NCBI RefSeq assembly: GCF_023065955.2
Contig: NW_026622808.1
Span: forward strand, 51,162,475-51,226,474
Direction of reading: 5' to 3'
Length of the DNA: 64,000 nt
From: Ursus arctos
Taxonomy: Eukaryota; Chordata; Mammalia; Carnivora; Ursidae
Each line of letters starts with the position of its first letter. The first letter of the stretch is position 1. Shown here piece after piece: positions 22,480-34,447 of the stretch. The notes beneath the pieces are model-generated. The model made no database searches. It was not told the DNA's origin and saw only the letters and a program-made list of their open reading frames with translations. The position numbers and the translations under genes are program-made.

Positions 22480-22632
22480 CCGACCTATGTAACAATTAAC
22501 TGATGGTCCCTCAACACCACCATCCCTCTCCACCCTCCAATCCAGGGCCTTGTCAACCCTGCAGAAAGTTTCCTCTCTTTCACCTGCCATACCCAATTTG
22601 TATATCAGTCCTATCCATTTAACCTCCAAGAT
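22480..22632 (+). mobile_element. L2 LINE fragment, part 1
   Basis: Pyrimidine-rich L2-like text (caccaccatccctctccacc) that stops at the inserted hAT element and resumes at 22851. Assignment rests mainly on the continuation. Confidence 0.5.
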
Positions 22633-22850
22633 CAGAGGTTGGCTAAGTATTTTTGTAAATGCCCAGCAGCAGATATTTTCGGCTTTGCAGGCTTCGCAGT
22701 CTCTATCAGAGATACTCAATCCTGCCTCTGTAGGTGAAAGTAGTAATACCCAATCAGCAAACGGGTGGGTATGGCTGTGTTCCAATAAAACTTCATTGAC
22801 AAAAACAGGTGGGCCCGATTTGGCCGTTGGGTCGTGTTTGCCAATCCCTG
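22633..22850 (+). mobile_element. hAT-type nonautonomous DNA transposon inside L2
   Basis: It starts cagaggttggc and ends tttgccaatccctg, the decayed inverted termini of a CAGGGGTTGGC-type element. The interior includes ggctgtgttccaataaaact. The flanking 8-mers tccaagat and ttctagat agree at six of eight bases, fitting the 8-bp hAT target duplication. The long plus open frame 22550-23065 runs through L2, this element and L2 again, so it is accidental. Confidence 0.85.
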
Positions 22851-23325
22851 TTCTAGATCATTCATCACCCCTCTCCATCTTTATTTTACACCCTGATTCA
22901 TGCTACCACTGCCACTTGCCTGGACTTTTGCCATGGTTCCCTCACTGTTTCAGCTGCCTGCATTCTTGTGTTCATCCAGTCATCAGCCAGGCAGCTAGTC
23001 ATTTTCCCAGACATCACAAACACACGCTCCTATTTAAAACTCCACCCTGGCTTTCCCTTGTCTGATCATTATAAACCTACAAAATGCTGGGGGTGCACCT
23101 CCTACTGCTTCCTACAGATCGTGTCCCACCCCACTCTCTACGGACCTGCTCTCAGTCCCCCAAGTTTGCTGTGTTCCCTTCTGGGTCTCTCCTGAGCCTT
23201 TGTTCATGACATTTCCTCTGTCAGGCAGTATCCCTGCTAGGCCACAATGTCAGGAGGACAGGACCTATGTGTGATTTTGCTCCTTATAGCATTCGTGTCA
23301 TGCCTGACACACACTAGGTTATACC
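22851..23325 (+). mobile_element. L2 LINE 3' fragment, part 2, sense
   Basis: L2 text in sense order: cttgcctggacttttgccat, aaaactccaccctggctttc, ctcctgagcctttgttcatg, acatttcctctgtcaggcag, gaggacaggacctatgtgtg and cgtgtcatgcctgacacaca. Confidence 0.8.
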
Positions 23326-23349
23326 AAGAGGAAAAAATCTCTCCTATCC

Positions 23350-23770
23350 CCCTTCACAAAGATGGCCACATTCTAACCCTCAAAACCTGTGACTACGTTA
23401 CCTTGCCCGGCAAACAGGCCTTGCAGGTGTGGGTAAGCTAAGACTCTTCAATTGGAGAGAGCACACGGGATTATCCAGGTGGGCACAGGCGTCCTTATAA
23501 AGAGAGGCTGGAGCGTCAGGGGCTCAGTTATGACCGGCAAAGTCAAGGCTGCAGCTTTGTGGGTTCAAGAGCCAAGCGATACAGGAAGCCTCTGGAAACT
23601 GGGATAAGGCAGAGCAACGGATTCCTTTGTGGAGTGTCCAGAAGGAATGCAGCCCCGCCATCACCTTGGTTTAAGCCAGGCGAGACTGATTTTGGAATTC
23701 TGACCTCCAAAACTGTAAGCTTATGAATTCGTGTTTTTTTATGCCCCTAAGTTTATAGGAAACTAATAAG
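23350..23770 (+). mobile_element. MLT1-like MaLR LTR
   Basis: Sense-oriented LTR text: aagatggccacattctaacc, ctgtgactacgttaccttgc, attatccaggtgggcacagg, cgtccttataaagagaggct, gaaggaatgcagccccgcca, gacctccaaaactgtaagct and tttataggaaactaataagg. Confidence 0.7.
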
Positions 23771-26712
23771 GTATGCTCGTGAAATATTTATGGAACTAGT
23801 AAAGAAGTGAGTGAGTGATAGTAAGGATTCATTAGTAAACAAGGGAGACCCAGAAATCTTCATTTCATAGTCTGATTGATGTAGACATAAGCAAGTAATT
23901 ACCAATATGCTGAGATAACAAAAAAAACTGGACTGTAGATATATGCAGAGACATTTCCATCTCTTGCCTTCTTGAATCTTTTGCAGCTGGTAGTGTGTTA
24001 GGATGACCTCTGAGGTTGCATGCACGCTTAGTGGGAACGACCACTAATGGCCTTGTCGGTAGAGAACGGCTGCCTCTAGGCCTTGGGTTTACTATCCATG
24101 AAAAACAGAGGGCTAAGTCATCTTTGGTTTATTCTTTAATAGCTCAAACAACTTGAATTATTTTATATTATCAAAAACACATGGGTGAGACATTCCCCCT
24201 CCCCCCCACCAGGGACTCCTTCAGGCTGACTTGCCTTCTGCAGGCCTGGGTTCGGGCATCTCAGAGAGCTTGCGTCTCAGATGCTCCTCCTAAGGAAATG
24301 GGAGGGGCAACCAAACAGGTTTCTTCAGATTTGCTAGAACTAACCTGTGTGCCAACGTGGCGGCCTGGCCTGCTTTCTAAACATGCGCGATTGCTCTGAG
24401 CTTTTGTCATTCTCCTGAGTGGAGCTGACACGGTTTTGGCATCAGCTTCACAACTTCACTTTGTGCCATCAGGCAGCACCGAATCATTGTCTCAGAATCA
24501 CTGTGACAATCGGGAGTCACATTCAAGTGACAAGGAAATTATTGCTGGAATAAAAAAAAGTTGAGGGAAGTGATTATTGTGTGTTCTCATTATCTGGCTT
24601 TCAAACTTAAATATTTTGGCCATTAGGAATCATTTATTTTTCAAAACAAATTGAGGAACCTAGACTACATTCAAAGGGGGGTTTCTTAGAAACTAGATTT
24701 TTTTTTTTTTTTTTTTTTTACCTTTTAATGAGACACTTAGCAAAGATGAGTAGACACTGTCAGCCTTTTAAGACTGCTCTGTCAGAGGTTGAGGAAAAGT
24801 TAGTATTGAGGAGAAGGGGGCATTTCAGAGTCAAGAAAGGGTTACTTTTCCAGAACTATCTGGCCATCCTGTATTCCTATGTCTGTTGATCTCCAAACAC
24901 TCATAATCTCCTAAACTCTTTAAAGGTCAACCTGATTTACTTCTTCACTCTTAGAGCCCCAGTGCCTATATTTCTGTGTTTGTGTGGCTGGACAATCTGA
25001 ATATTGCTTCGGACCCTCTTGGCCTTTGGGTCTGACTTTCTTTGCTCGGAAGGGATGGCTTGACCTTCATGTCTCAAACATACGCAGATTGACCCTGGTA
25101 ATACTTGAAGCTATGGTAGAAATGGCTTCTTGTATTTTCAATTTGAACCTGGTTTTTTATATTAAACACAACTGCAGTATTAAGTAGAATCTGAAATACA
25201 AAAAGAGAAAAAAGAAAAGTAAATATATACTTGGAGACCACCAATACCTCACTGAGTTTTTTTATGTCTGGCTTTTACCTAAAAACCTCCAATCTCTCCT
25301 ATGCATTTATGGGTACCATGGTGGAAATAGTTTGAAAAACACTGGTAACTCTTTGACTCAATGTAATGTGATTATCGATGGGCTTCCTATCTGTGAAGCC
25401 CTGGAAAATGAAAACTCTCTAATCTCCATTCTTCTACAAAATGGCAGTAACGATAGTACCTACTATAGTTTTAAGAGTGATACCTCATACGTAGGAAATG
25501 TTGCATAAAGCTTGGCTGTGGCTCTTGTGGTTGCTCTTAATGTTTTGTTGTTGCTGTTTTGTTAGAGCCTTTGTGACCGTTTCAGGAATGTAGGGCAGTA
25601 ACCAGTCTATAAAATAGAACTGCTCTGAAATACAGTTCCTGTTCTTTCCATCTCCCAGATAGGAACATCATGATTTGGGGTGTTAAAACTGCTATTCTGA
25701 TGGTTCCAAGGCTGTCCCATCTACCATTGGTCTTCCCTCAAGGAGAGTCAAAGGATGGCTCCAATGTGTCCCGGCTGGGTACCAAGCAACTCGGCCTTTC
25801 TATTCTGTATTGCTTCACCTTCTGCCTTTGCCACGTTGTGCTAACACAGGAAGCCAAAGCATGAGCAAGAAGCTGCAAATCAAATCTTTCATCCATCACG
25901 ATGGTATCTGTAACTGAGCTTTAAGACTGGTTTCTCCAGGCAAACAAAGAATGGAGCTTGTGAAGCATGAAGAGGGAAATACTTAAAACCAATGAGAGTG
26001 TGATTTGGAAACATTAGCATCAATCTTTGTTGTTAGCTACTCCGTGTCTTATATCACCATTGCATGAATGGTATTTACTATAAACAAACCGTTGTTTCCT
26101 CAGACCCAGCATGCTACAAGAATATTTTAAAAAGAGGTTGCTTTCCCATAGTACCAAGGCATGTCAGGAAGTTGGGGAAATCCTGATGTTCCTAACCCTT
26201 TATTTTAGCTGTTTGTTCTATTTCAGGTAAAACCCACATCTCCAGAAAATAAAAGAATAGGGAGGTCCCGGAAGGCTTGCATAATTTGAAACACATAATT
26301 TAGACAAAATATCCCATAACAAGTGCAAAACACATTACTTTACAAGTATGACTTTATCGGTGTTTTACTATGACACATTTTCTTTTAACTATAAGAACGG
26401 AGATTTGCATTAAAAGACTACCAAGTTTAGATGTTCAAGTTGTGACTATTTTGTTCTGAGTCAAGCAGGCATGAAGCTTGAAGTAGGGCACCAAGAAAGG
26501 GATGACCAATGAAGGCCTGCAGGACAAAACCATGGCCATTTTCAGCACTGTCTCCACCTGCTTTCCCACTACGATGGCAGAACAGAGTACTTGGAACAGA
26601 GACCACATGACCTGCAAAACCTAAAATATTTCCTATCTAATAGGAAAAAGTTTGCACGCCTTTTTGTAGAGGTTGCATGCCAGTGATCAGGTTTGTCTTC
26701 CAAAGCTAGCAT
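23771..26712. other. single-copy DNA with a T22 run
   Basis: No exon recognised in about 2.9 kb. A homopolymer T run occupies 24698-24719. Segment 24180-24400 is less AT-rich and open in one frame for 72 codons but shows no domain or splice context. Confidence 0.35.
24698..24719. repeat. poly(T) run
   Basis: Twenty-two consecutive T. No retroposed sequence is recognised next to it. Confidence 0.95.
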
Positions 26713-26832
26713 AGACTGTGTAATTTCGCTCAACTGACTTTGGAGCTCTAGGCTTCAGGTTGCTCACATGTAAAATGGGGCTGATGATTGTAGTTGGTTC
26801 CTGCGGCAAAACGTGGTAATGAGATTAAAAAC
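26713..26832 (+). mobile_element. MIR SINE fragment
   Basis: MIR core and right part: gaccttgggcaa is replaced by decayed text, followed by ttgctcacatgtaaaatggg, gctgatgattgtagttggtt and ggtaatgagattaaaa. Confidence 0.65.
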
Positions 26833-29454
26833 AAGTCCATGTACATCAGATCGTAGCCAGAGGACTTCTTTCATAGAATGAATAAAATGTTAAGTCTAGG
26901 GTCCGGTATAGTGCCTAATAGAAAACTAGAGCGAGGGAACTCCTTGCAGGATTTGGAAATAAGACCTCGCTCTGTGAGGTTAAAAGGCAAGATAAACACA
27001 GAGTAGATCTGGGTAGAAATATGGCAGATCTCTTGAAGACTCAACTGGCACTCAGCCAGCAAGGCTTACACAGATCAACATATTTGAGGGAGGAATGTGT
27101 CAGTCAGGAAACAGAGGGTTTGGATTGGAGTTGATCTGAAATCAAAGCCAAGAAAAAATGAGCATCTGGACATGAAGCCCTGACATTGCCCGTCCCAGCT
27201 TTGCCTATGGAGGAGAGGGAGTCTTCCTATAACTGAGATTCTTCTTGCACTGAAGTAAAGCTGTTCCCAGCATGAAGTTAGACGCGCTGTGTTTGCTTAG
27301 TCTGATACCATTAAATAGTTGAATATTTGCGCACCAAGCAAGCTTCTTATTCTGATGTGGCTTCTCAGCTTGTTCTACCAGAAACTAATAGTCTTACCCT
27401 AAGTACTGGATAGTATTTGGGGACCCATGAACCCCTTTAAATGGTATAAACTCTCAATAGTTAGCATACCTTTTTTTTCTAGAGAGAGTATCCAGAGCTG
27501 TCCTCTGGGTCTCAAAAGTTGTGATGACAAAAAGTTAAGAACCTGCTGAGCCCATAAAATGTGGGTCCCATGTGAATTATGTCTCTTGTAAACTAAAATT
27601 TTTTAGCTTTATTAATGAGCTTTGTTGACATAGATTGTGCAGTGTACAGCCGGCACAACCACACATGGTTGCCCTACTTGATAAATAGGGCTACTGCCTG
27701 GCAACAAAGAGGTACGAGGAAAAGAAAGATCTGTGGGTTAACCCTTAGACCTTGATAAATTTTCTTAAGATTATCTAAGAGTCAACTGCCTTGTCTAAGG
27801 ACCAGCAGGCCTTTCCTAGAAATTCTTATCACTGTCACTGGCTGGAAGTGCATCGTTTTGTTTGTTTTGAATCTCCTTTAGTAAGCTCTATTAAAAAAAA
27901 AAAGAATTAACAATCTAAGTCACATTTAGTAAATTGGACTTGATTTCAAGTTTTTTAATGAGTTCCAACCAATTTTATACTTGAGCCTGACAAAGGACCA
28001 AAGAAAAGTGGGGGAGGGGAGGGCAGGTTTCTCTGTAAGAGCCCTGGCAAGAAATAGAAACGTTTCATTTATCTCAAGGAATAATAAACAATGGCTAGAA
28101 AGGTATGGCTAATGAAGTGAGAGGTTTACAGGTTCAGCTGAGTGCATCCACACCGGTGAGGCTGGCCGGAACCTGACTGACGGGTTGTTTATGAATTTAC
28201 GTAGATTCTGCAAAGCACACACGAAAGAAGCCAAACAGCTGTAACCTGTCCTTTATGAGACCATTGGTTTGTCTGAGTTGAGGTAAATACCAGCACATTG
28301 CATGAGGTCATTGAGATACACTTTATACTGAGTATCTCACGGGAAGTTCCTTGGACATCTCCAGGACAGGAGGGACCCTGGAGGCTTAGTATATGGTGCA
28401 TCGGAGAAAGTGGTAGGAAAACGGGCTGAATTTTCTCAAGCAGGTTTTCTAATATCAAATGAGAACTTGATTTGAATCCCCTGGATCCGTGAGGTGAATG
28501 TTTCTTTATTCTGTCTTGAAGGATCTCTGGTTGAGGCTTCTCAGAGCTCTGCTCCTGACCAGTGGGGTTCTGCATTATACTCCAAACAGCACAAACATTC
28601 TAGAAGGCCACAAAGCCTCATTCGTTCATCTTGGACCAGTGGGACAAATTCTCCCCTGCACGGTGGGGTCGCATGGAGTAGCTGCAGGATGCTCTCTCTG
28701 CTTTGTATCAGGTGTTTCTGGGAAGTGGACTTGGAAATGACTTAAGTTCACATCCAGCTTTGCTGATTCCGAGCTGGGTCCCCAGTTAAGTCACTGATGC
28801 TTACTGCATAGAGTTGGGGAATGTCGTTCTCTCAGGGACATGTGTCCTGCTGAGATGGAAGGAGTGGTTCTCAGGACTCTGTCACAGCACAGTATTTGCA
28901 TCTTCTATTGTCAGTGATCACCGTCACCCTTAGTCCTCTTATTCCAGCTCAACAGCCCCCTTTCCCTCCAACTACTGCAAATCATTAGAATGGGTGCTTT
29001 TGCCAAACAGCTTCTAAATTACTAAGTATAAGCTTGCTTTAGCAAGCAAAGGAAGAAAATCCTGGGCCATGAGCCTTCAAACACCCAGATCAGTCCTATA
29101 CATTGAAGCTACCCTGCCTCAAAGATGAATTTTACAGGTTTTCAGGGGCAAGAAAGAAGCTAGAAGCTACCTCGGGGCCCTAGGGTTCCAGACTTGGTTT
29201 TGTATCCCTACTATGCTAGCTGGTGGTTAGTATGCAGAAGAGAGGTTTCAGAGTTCAGCTTATGATGATGGTCTCTCCTTGAAAAGTTAAAATATGCCAA
29301 ATTGAATGGTTTGCTTGAGCATGTATCCTGTTAAGAATTTCAGGTAGGTTTCAACTGGTCAGGACCTGTGGCCTTGAATATTAACGTTGAAAGACTACTG
29401 CCTAGAGGTCTGGCCCTCTGTTGTGTCTTTTGTCTGTTTGTCCTTGTAACAGTC
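26833..29454. other. single-copy DNA, nothing recognised
   Basis: About 2.6 kb without a recognised repeat or exon. The minus frame 28189-28575 (128 codons) and the overlapping plus frames of about 80 codons at 28494-28745 show no domain and no exon boundaries. Confidence 0.35.
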
Positions 29455-29565
29455 TAAATTGGGTCCCTTACCCTCATTTGGTAACCCAAAACTCAGAGGC
29501 GTTAAGCAACGGGATGAAAGTCCTCACCTACAAAGCGTGACCGTATTTGTAAAGCACAACACTGT
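29455..29565 (-). mobile_element. possible MIR fragment, antisense
   Basis: ccctcatttggtaacccaaa, actcagaggcgttaagcaac and gggatgaaagtcctcaccta fit the reverse complement of a decayed MIR core. Confidence 0.4.
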
Positions 29566-30671
29566 TGCAGATGGTCAGTCCCTATTCGCTGCTTCTGCTG
29601 CTGTTAGCATCGTTACGGAGGGGTAAAGCTCGATTTACACTCAGGTACACTGCGGAACCTGTGGTCCTAACCTCTGTCCACAGAGTGCTTCCAAAAATGT
29701 TTCAGTTTGGACCATTACCTAAATTTGTCACCCCAATCAGAAGCTGTAGAGCTAATAGCCATTAAGACCCAGGTGCCCCCAGTAAGTGATCAGAGTAAAT
29801 AAACAAATGAAGGATCATCTGCCTCTACAGGTGCCCTGTTGAGAGTGAGGCTTGAGGCCAGAGCGGTCGCTGCTCAGACTGGTGGGTCCAATGTGGGGGA
29901 AGGAGGCCCAGCAGTATGGGAGGGCTGAGCCCCCATTGCAGGGTGAGGGGACAGGAGCAGTTCAGGTTTTAAATGGGGAGTCCCTCTCTGACACACCCCC
30001 GCCCAAACCAGCAATAAATATGCAGGTCTAGCAGCGATTGAGCTGTAGTCTGAAGGATCATTGACAGTGCCTTGACCCCTTCCCTACTCCTTCTTCAAAG
30101 AAGTACTGGGAGAGAGAGAGGGATGGGCATTTGGAGGAATGTGGGTCTGTCTGCACCTGCTTTGTCTATACCACCCAAATACAGGGACCTTCCTTCCTAC
30201 CTAAAGGCCTGCTGTTGAATCCTCATGGTCACTTCATGGAGGAGCATAGAAAACATTTCTTCAGCTCTACTCCCCAGTCCCAAGATGGAAAAGCCTTCCC
30301 TGCACATGTCTAGTTGACTCTATAGCTTGAAGGATTTTTCTGACCTATAGTGAAAAAGGCAGAAACATTTTCTGACCTATGGTTAAAAGTCAAAAAGTAA
30401 TTTTTATCACAAATCTTATCACAAAGCACAGATCCAAGAATACTGCTGAATGCTAGCAAAGTGCTGACCACATTGACTTACTACATGTAGCCAAAATCTC
30501 TGCCAGCATCAAGAATAATTAGAAAAAAACTCAATTCTGGCTGTAATAAATAATCCACAAAGGTTCATAGTTAGTGTACTGTCTGAGGTAGAGTTCCTTT
30601 CTTGCAAAAATGGAAAACTGGATTCCAGTTAACAAAAGCAGAAAAAACACTTGTTAGGAGGAGTAACCATT
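29566..30671. other. single-copy DNA with a GC-rich patch
   Basis: Segment 29830-30020 is richer in G and C than its neighbours (gaggccagagcggtcgctgc, gggggaaggaggcccagcag) but CpG-poor and shorter than a typical CpG island. No gene is seen. Confidence 0.35.
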
Positions 30672-31078
30672 GGAATGCTCTCAACTGCAAGGAAAGGAAT
30701 CCTGGACTATTAATGCCTTAAACAAGTGAGGGTCTGGTTTTTATTGAACAGCAACAAGACTGAAAGGAGATACTCTTTGGAATTGGTTCGATGGCTGGAC
30801 ACTGTAAGGACTGGTGCTTGTGAGTCTCTTGGCTTTTCTCTGATGATCACAAAATGGCTGCCAGCAGACAAAATTTCATCTACCTTCAAATAGGAGGAAG
30901 AAGGAAGGGTACCAGCTGTCCCTGTTACGTACATTAAGAAGGTAGATTCTGCTTGAGTCTCACTGCCCAAAACTGTATTACTTGGATCCCTGTTCCCTAG
31001 TTCTAAGGAATGCTGGGAAAGTGAATATTCTTACCCTCTAAAGGGAAGCAGGCACATGACGGGGTATTGGAAATCAGT
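30672..31078 (-). mobile_element. LTR-like mammalian repeat, antisense
   Basis: ctgcaaggaaaggaatcctg, ggctttttctctgatgatcac-type text, aaaatggctgccagcagaca and ttctaaggaatgctgggaaa are in the order expected for an old LTR-like repeat containing an AAGATGGCTGCC block. Diverged, and the family is unassigned. Confidence 0.5.
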
Positions 31079-31085
31079 AGTGGCC

Positions 31086-31299
31086 CAGGATTTCTCAACC
31101 TTATCAACACAGATACTTTTGAACCAGGTAATTATTTGTTTTGAGGGTAGTCCTGTGCATTGAAGAAGGTTTAGTAGCATCCCTGGACTTTACCCTCTGG
31201 GTACCAGTAGTCCCTTTCTCCTCCACTTGTAACAACTGAAAATATCTCCAGACCAATATCCCCTGGGAGGGCAGAATCACTCCTGGTTGAGAATCACTG
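31086..31299 (-). mobile_element. MER20-like hAT-Charlie element
   Basis: It begins caggatttctcaacctta and ends ggttgagaatcactg. The interior includes gtcctgtgcattgaagaagg, tttagtagcatccctggact, tctccagaccaatatcccct and gggagggcagaatcactcc. The length of about 214 bp fits a full-length MER20-type element. Confidence 0.8.
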
Positions 31300-31789
31300 G
31301 CTTAGTGTACCCACAGCATGTGCCACAGACTGTAGGGGTATTCTGAGAATCGGACAAAGTGAAAGAACCAGAGTAGTGCTTAGGTTCTAGGCAACCGGAC
31401 CCAGGAGACCATCTCTCCCAGACAGTTCCCTTAGGACGAATTCACTCTAATCACTTTGAGTGTTTAAGACCTAAATCCCAAGGAAAGAGAGAAAGATCTG
31501 CCCGGGATAATAAGCCTATCCTCAGTGAAGGAAGAACAGGGCACTCTGATGAGCAGGTCCACCAAGACTGTAGCCAATGCCGAAGGGATCTTCCCCTAGC
31601 TATTACTGAAAGGTGGTTGGGAGTAGTGGGGGATGGAGTGGGAATGAATGCTAGTCAGAATACATACACACATACACACGATGAAATGACTCAGGAAAAC
31701 TGATCCTATTTCTGACTAGTAGCAGAGTTCCTTGTGTTCGTTTGAGGGGAAAAGAACACTCTGAAAAAGTTTTGAGGAACCATCCAGAG

Positions 31790-31880
31790 TGCCGTATGAC
31801 TTTAGACCAATCACCTTCTTGGAGTCTCTCACTATTGTGTAAAATAAGAGTTTTACTCAAGGGCTCTCAAGGATCCCTTC
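31790..31880 (+). mobile_element. MIR SINE core fragment
   Basis: gccgtatgactttagaccaa, tcaccttcttggagtctctc and attgtgtaaaataagagttt correspond to the MIR core. Confidence 0.55.
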
Positions 31881-33319
31881 AGGCTTTCACACTCAGCATT
31901 GCGGCTTCTAGAAAGTGACTCCAGCTTCTTCCTGCCTCTCATCCATATGCCCTAGCTCATTTCCTCTCCCAAAGCCACACCTCCATGACCAAATAGAGGC
32001 TGTCACGTAGACTTACCCCACCCCGATGAAGGCTATTCATCGGTTTTTCATTTTTTGTTTATTTGGTCTCATCTGGGACTTAGTGATGCATCAAACTCTG
32101 AAAATGAATCGCAGATCAGCTCTTGGGCCTCTGAGGCCCTTGTAGGATTCTGACTAGAGAAAGCAACCTTCCTCTGTGTGGTTGGCCCCTGTCAACAGAT
32201 TCTCAAATGAGGATGATGGATTTTATAATAGAAAAGCCCATTGTGGTCCTGTTCTGTAGTTTCAGTGTTACCTTGTTGACTTACTTAGTTCAGTGGTAAA
32301 GAAGAGAGGGATTGGAGCAAGGGGTGGAGGGAAATGGGGATTAAAAACGTAAATATGTGATTACTTTTAATGACCTTATTACTCAACATCAAATCTGTTT
32401 GTATTGACAAATAAGTATGCAAATGTTTATATCAACACTCACTTCATTAAAATAGTAAATGGTTGAAGTTAATATTAGTGCAGCATTGAAATCTTGAGTG
32501 ATTTTGATTACATAGCAATAAGCTACTGATGAGTATCATTATGTACCAATCATACAAAAATGAGCCACCGAAGGCCATATTTCCAAAATTGGGTTGAGCA
32601 AGTACATCTACAAAAACAGAGACATACACTAAGTGCCAGAGACTGTCTCTGTCTTCCTATCAAAGCATAGTTTGAAGATACCAAATGAGAAATGTACATG
32701 TGTAAGAATGTAGTTGGACATGCAGTTATGCAATCAGCGTGCCCAGGAGATGTTTATGCGGGTGTCTTAGACTCCAGAGACCTCTCTACTGTTCATGTAC
32801 CACTGCATCTCTATTCCCTTGGTTTCCCTCCCACCAAAGACCATTTGTAACTTAAGAGACCTCGAAAAGACCAGAATCTTCATAAGGAAGGAGGCGTGGT
32901 GTGTGTGATTGGCTCTTGTGTGGCACGTAGCTGGGCTTAATGCTCCTGCAGGAGCCCAGTATGTGGGCTCAGTTCTTCAGATCTGTTACTTCTCAGGCTC
33001 TGTATTTGCTGAACACACTTTACCGTGCAGGTGTGAATAAGATAAAAACCAACAAGAAAAGGGAGTCGAAAGCTATCAGAAGTCTCCAATGGGTGCCCAG
33101 ATCAAGTCGTTTGTTGAGCATATTTACAGCTGAGCTTTTCTTAGTCTTGAAAAAGTTGGCTCTTGAACCTTCATTGCCACATGTTTTAAATTTTCAGTGA
33201 AGCCCAGGAAGAGTAGAAATCCTTTGTATTAGTGAAGTGCTGAGTTTTTCATGGAGAAATGAATCATAAATAGATCTTTATTCTATAACCATGAACATCT
33301 GATCGGGCATTGTTGAGCC
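31881..33319. other. single-copy DNA, nothing recognised
   Basis: No exon, RNA gene or repeat consensus that I can support. Confidence 0.4.
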
Positions 33320-33765
33320 CAAGGTCAAGTGTTTATTGAGCACATACTATAAAGAAGGTATTCATGAAAGTATCTGTGATTAAGCTCTGTTTCCCAAGAG
33401 GGTCCATTTGAGTTGGCAGGGAGTAGGTATCTTTGTACAGGTAATGATTAAATTGGGTCCTAGAAGCTAACAATCCAATGGAGAGGGCTGCTATGACCAG
33501 CATGCTGGTTACAAGATGAGCTTGACCTCGGATTTGGACTAACAGATGGATGGTGATAGGCGATGGGAGAAGGGGCAGTTTTGACTGTAGAGAGGAGCCC
33601 AGAGCAGGAATGGAAATACCCTCACCTTAGAATAGTGAGGACAGGAGCAGCAGCCTGGGAACCATGGGCAATAAAGAGAGGGTGGAATCCTACTAAAGAG
33701 GTTCTGACATATCTGCCTAAGACCTTATGGATAAGCATGCAGCCACTGGGAGCTATCTTGTCATT
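33320..33765 (-). mobile_element. probable L2 relic, antisense
   Basis: It opens caagtgtttattgagcacat actataaagaaggta, as the reverse-complement L2 end does. Later blocks (cctgggaaccatgggcaata) are too decayed for firm assignment. Confidence 0.45.
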
Positions 33766-33961
33766 TTCTAAATTTTGAAACCATCTCCAACTTAGAACAA
33801 AAGTATAAGAACATTAAAAAGATGAAGTTGCTGGCATGGCTGGCCCTGTCACCCCCAGTACTCGAAATAGTATTTCCTACAAATAAGAACATTGTTTGAC
33901 ATCGCTACTGTACTAACGTCAAAATAAATAAAATCAAAATCAGAATCAAAAATCAAAATCA

Positions 33962-34145
33962 GGGGCACCTGGGTGGCGCAGTCATTAAGCGTCTGCCTTT
34001 GGCTCAGGGCATGATCCCAGTGTTCTGGGATTGAGCCCCACATCAGGCTTCTCCACTAGGAGCCTGCTTCTTCCTCTCCCACTCCCCCTGCTTGTGTTTC
34101 CTCTCTCGCTGGCTGTCTCTGTCAAATAAATAATCTAAAAAAAAA
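33962..34145 (+). mobile_element. Can-SINE inserted in L1M
   Basis: Head ggggcacctgggtggcgcag, middle gatcccagtgttctgggatt, arctoid-like body tgcttcttcctctcccactc and tail gtcaaataaataatct plus A-run. A short duplication (caaaatca) lies on both sides; its exact length is blurred by the local A-rich (aaaatc) repeats. Confidence 0.95.
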
Positions 34146-34256
34146 GCAAAATCAAAAAAGAAATTAACATGGTTGCATTACCACCATCCATTCAATCTTC
34201 AGACCCCATTCTGGTTTTGCCAATTGGCCCATTTTAGACCAAAATGACCCATTTCA

Positions 34257-34447
34257 GGGGCATCTGGGTGGCTCAGTTGGTTGGACAACAGACTTGATTT
34301 TTGACTCTCATGATCTTGGGGTCATGGGATCAAGCCCCCCACATCAGCTCAGAGTGGAGCCTGCCTAGGATTCTCTCTGTGTCCCTCTGCCCCTCCTGCC
34401 TTCCTCCCCAGCTCGTGGCTCTTTCTCGCCAAAAAAAAAAAAAAAAA
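34257..34447 (+). mobile_element. older-type Can-SINE inserted in L1M
   Basis: Head ggggcatctgggtggctcag and ttggttggacaacagacttg, body gtgtccctctgcccctcctg, tail of 18 A. It differs from its neighbour 111 bases upstream in head and body (ttgatttttgactctcatga), so it belongs to another, probably older subfamily. No clear target duplication survives. Confidence 0.92.

Noticed and set aside
22550..23065. 171-codon plus-strand open frame
   Set aside because: It crosses two L2 pieces and an inserted hAT element, with no protein domain; a chance fusion frame.
24180..24399. 72-codon frame in a GC-richer segment as an exon
   Set aside because: No clear splice sites, no known domain, and no companion exons.
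28189..28575. 128-codon minus frame with 80-codon frames opposite
   Set aside because: No recognisable domain, no exon boundaries, composition like the neighbours.
29769..29782. Can-SINE end-like acccaggtgccccc
   Set aside because: No tRNA-like sequence or A/T-rich tail on either side; a chance match.
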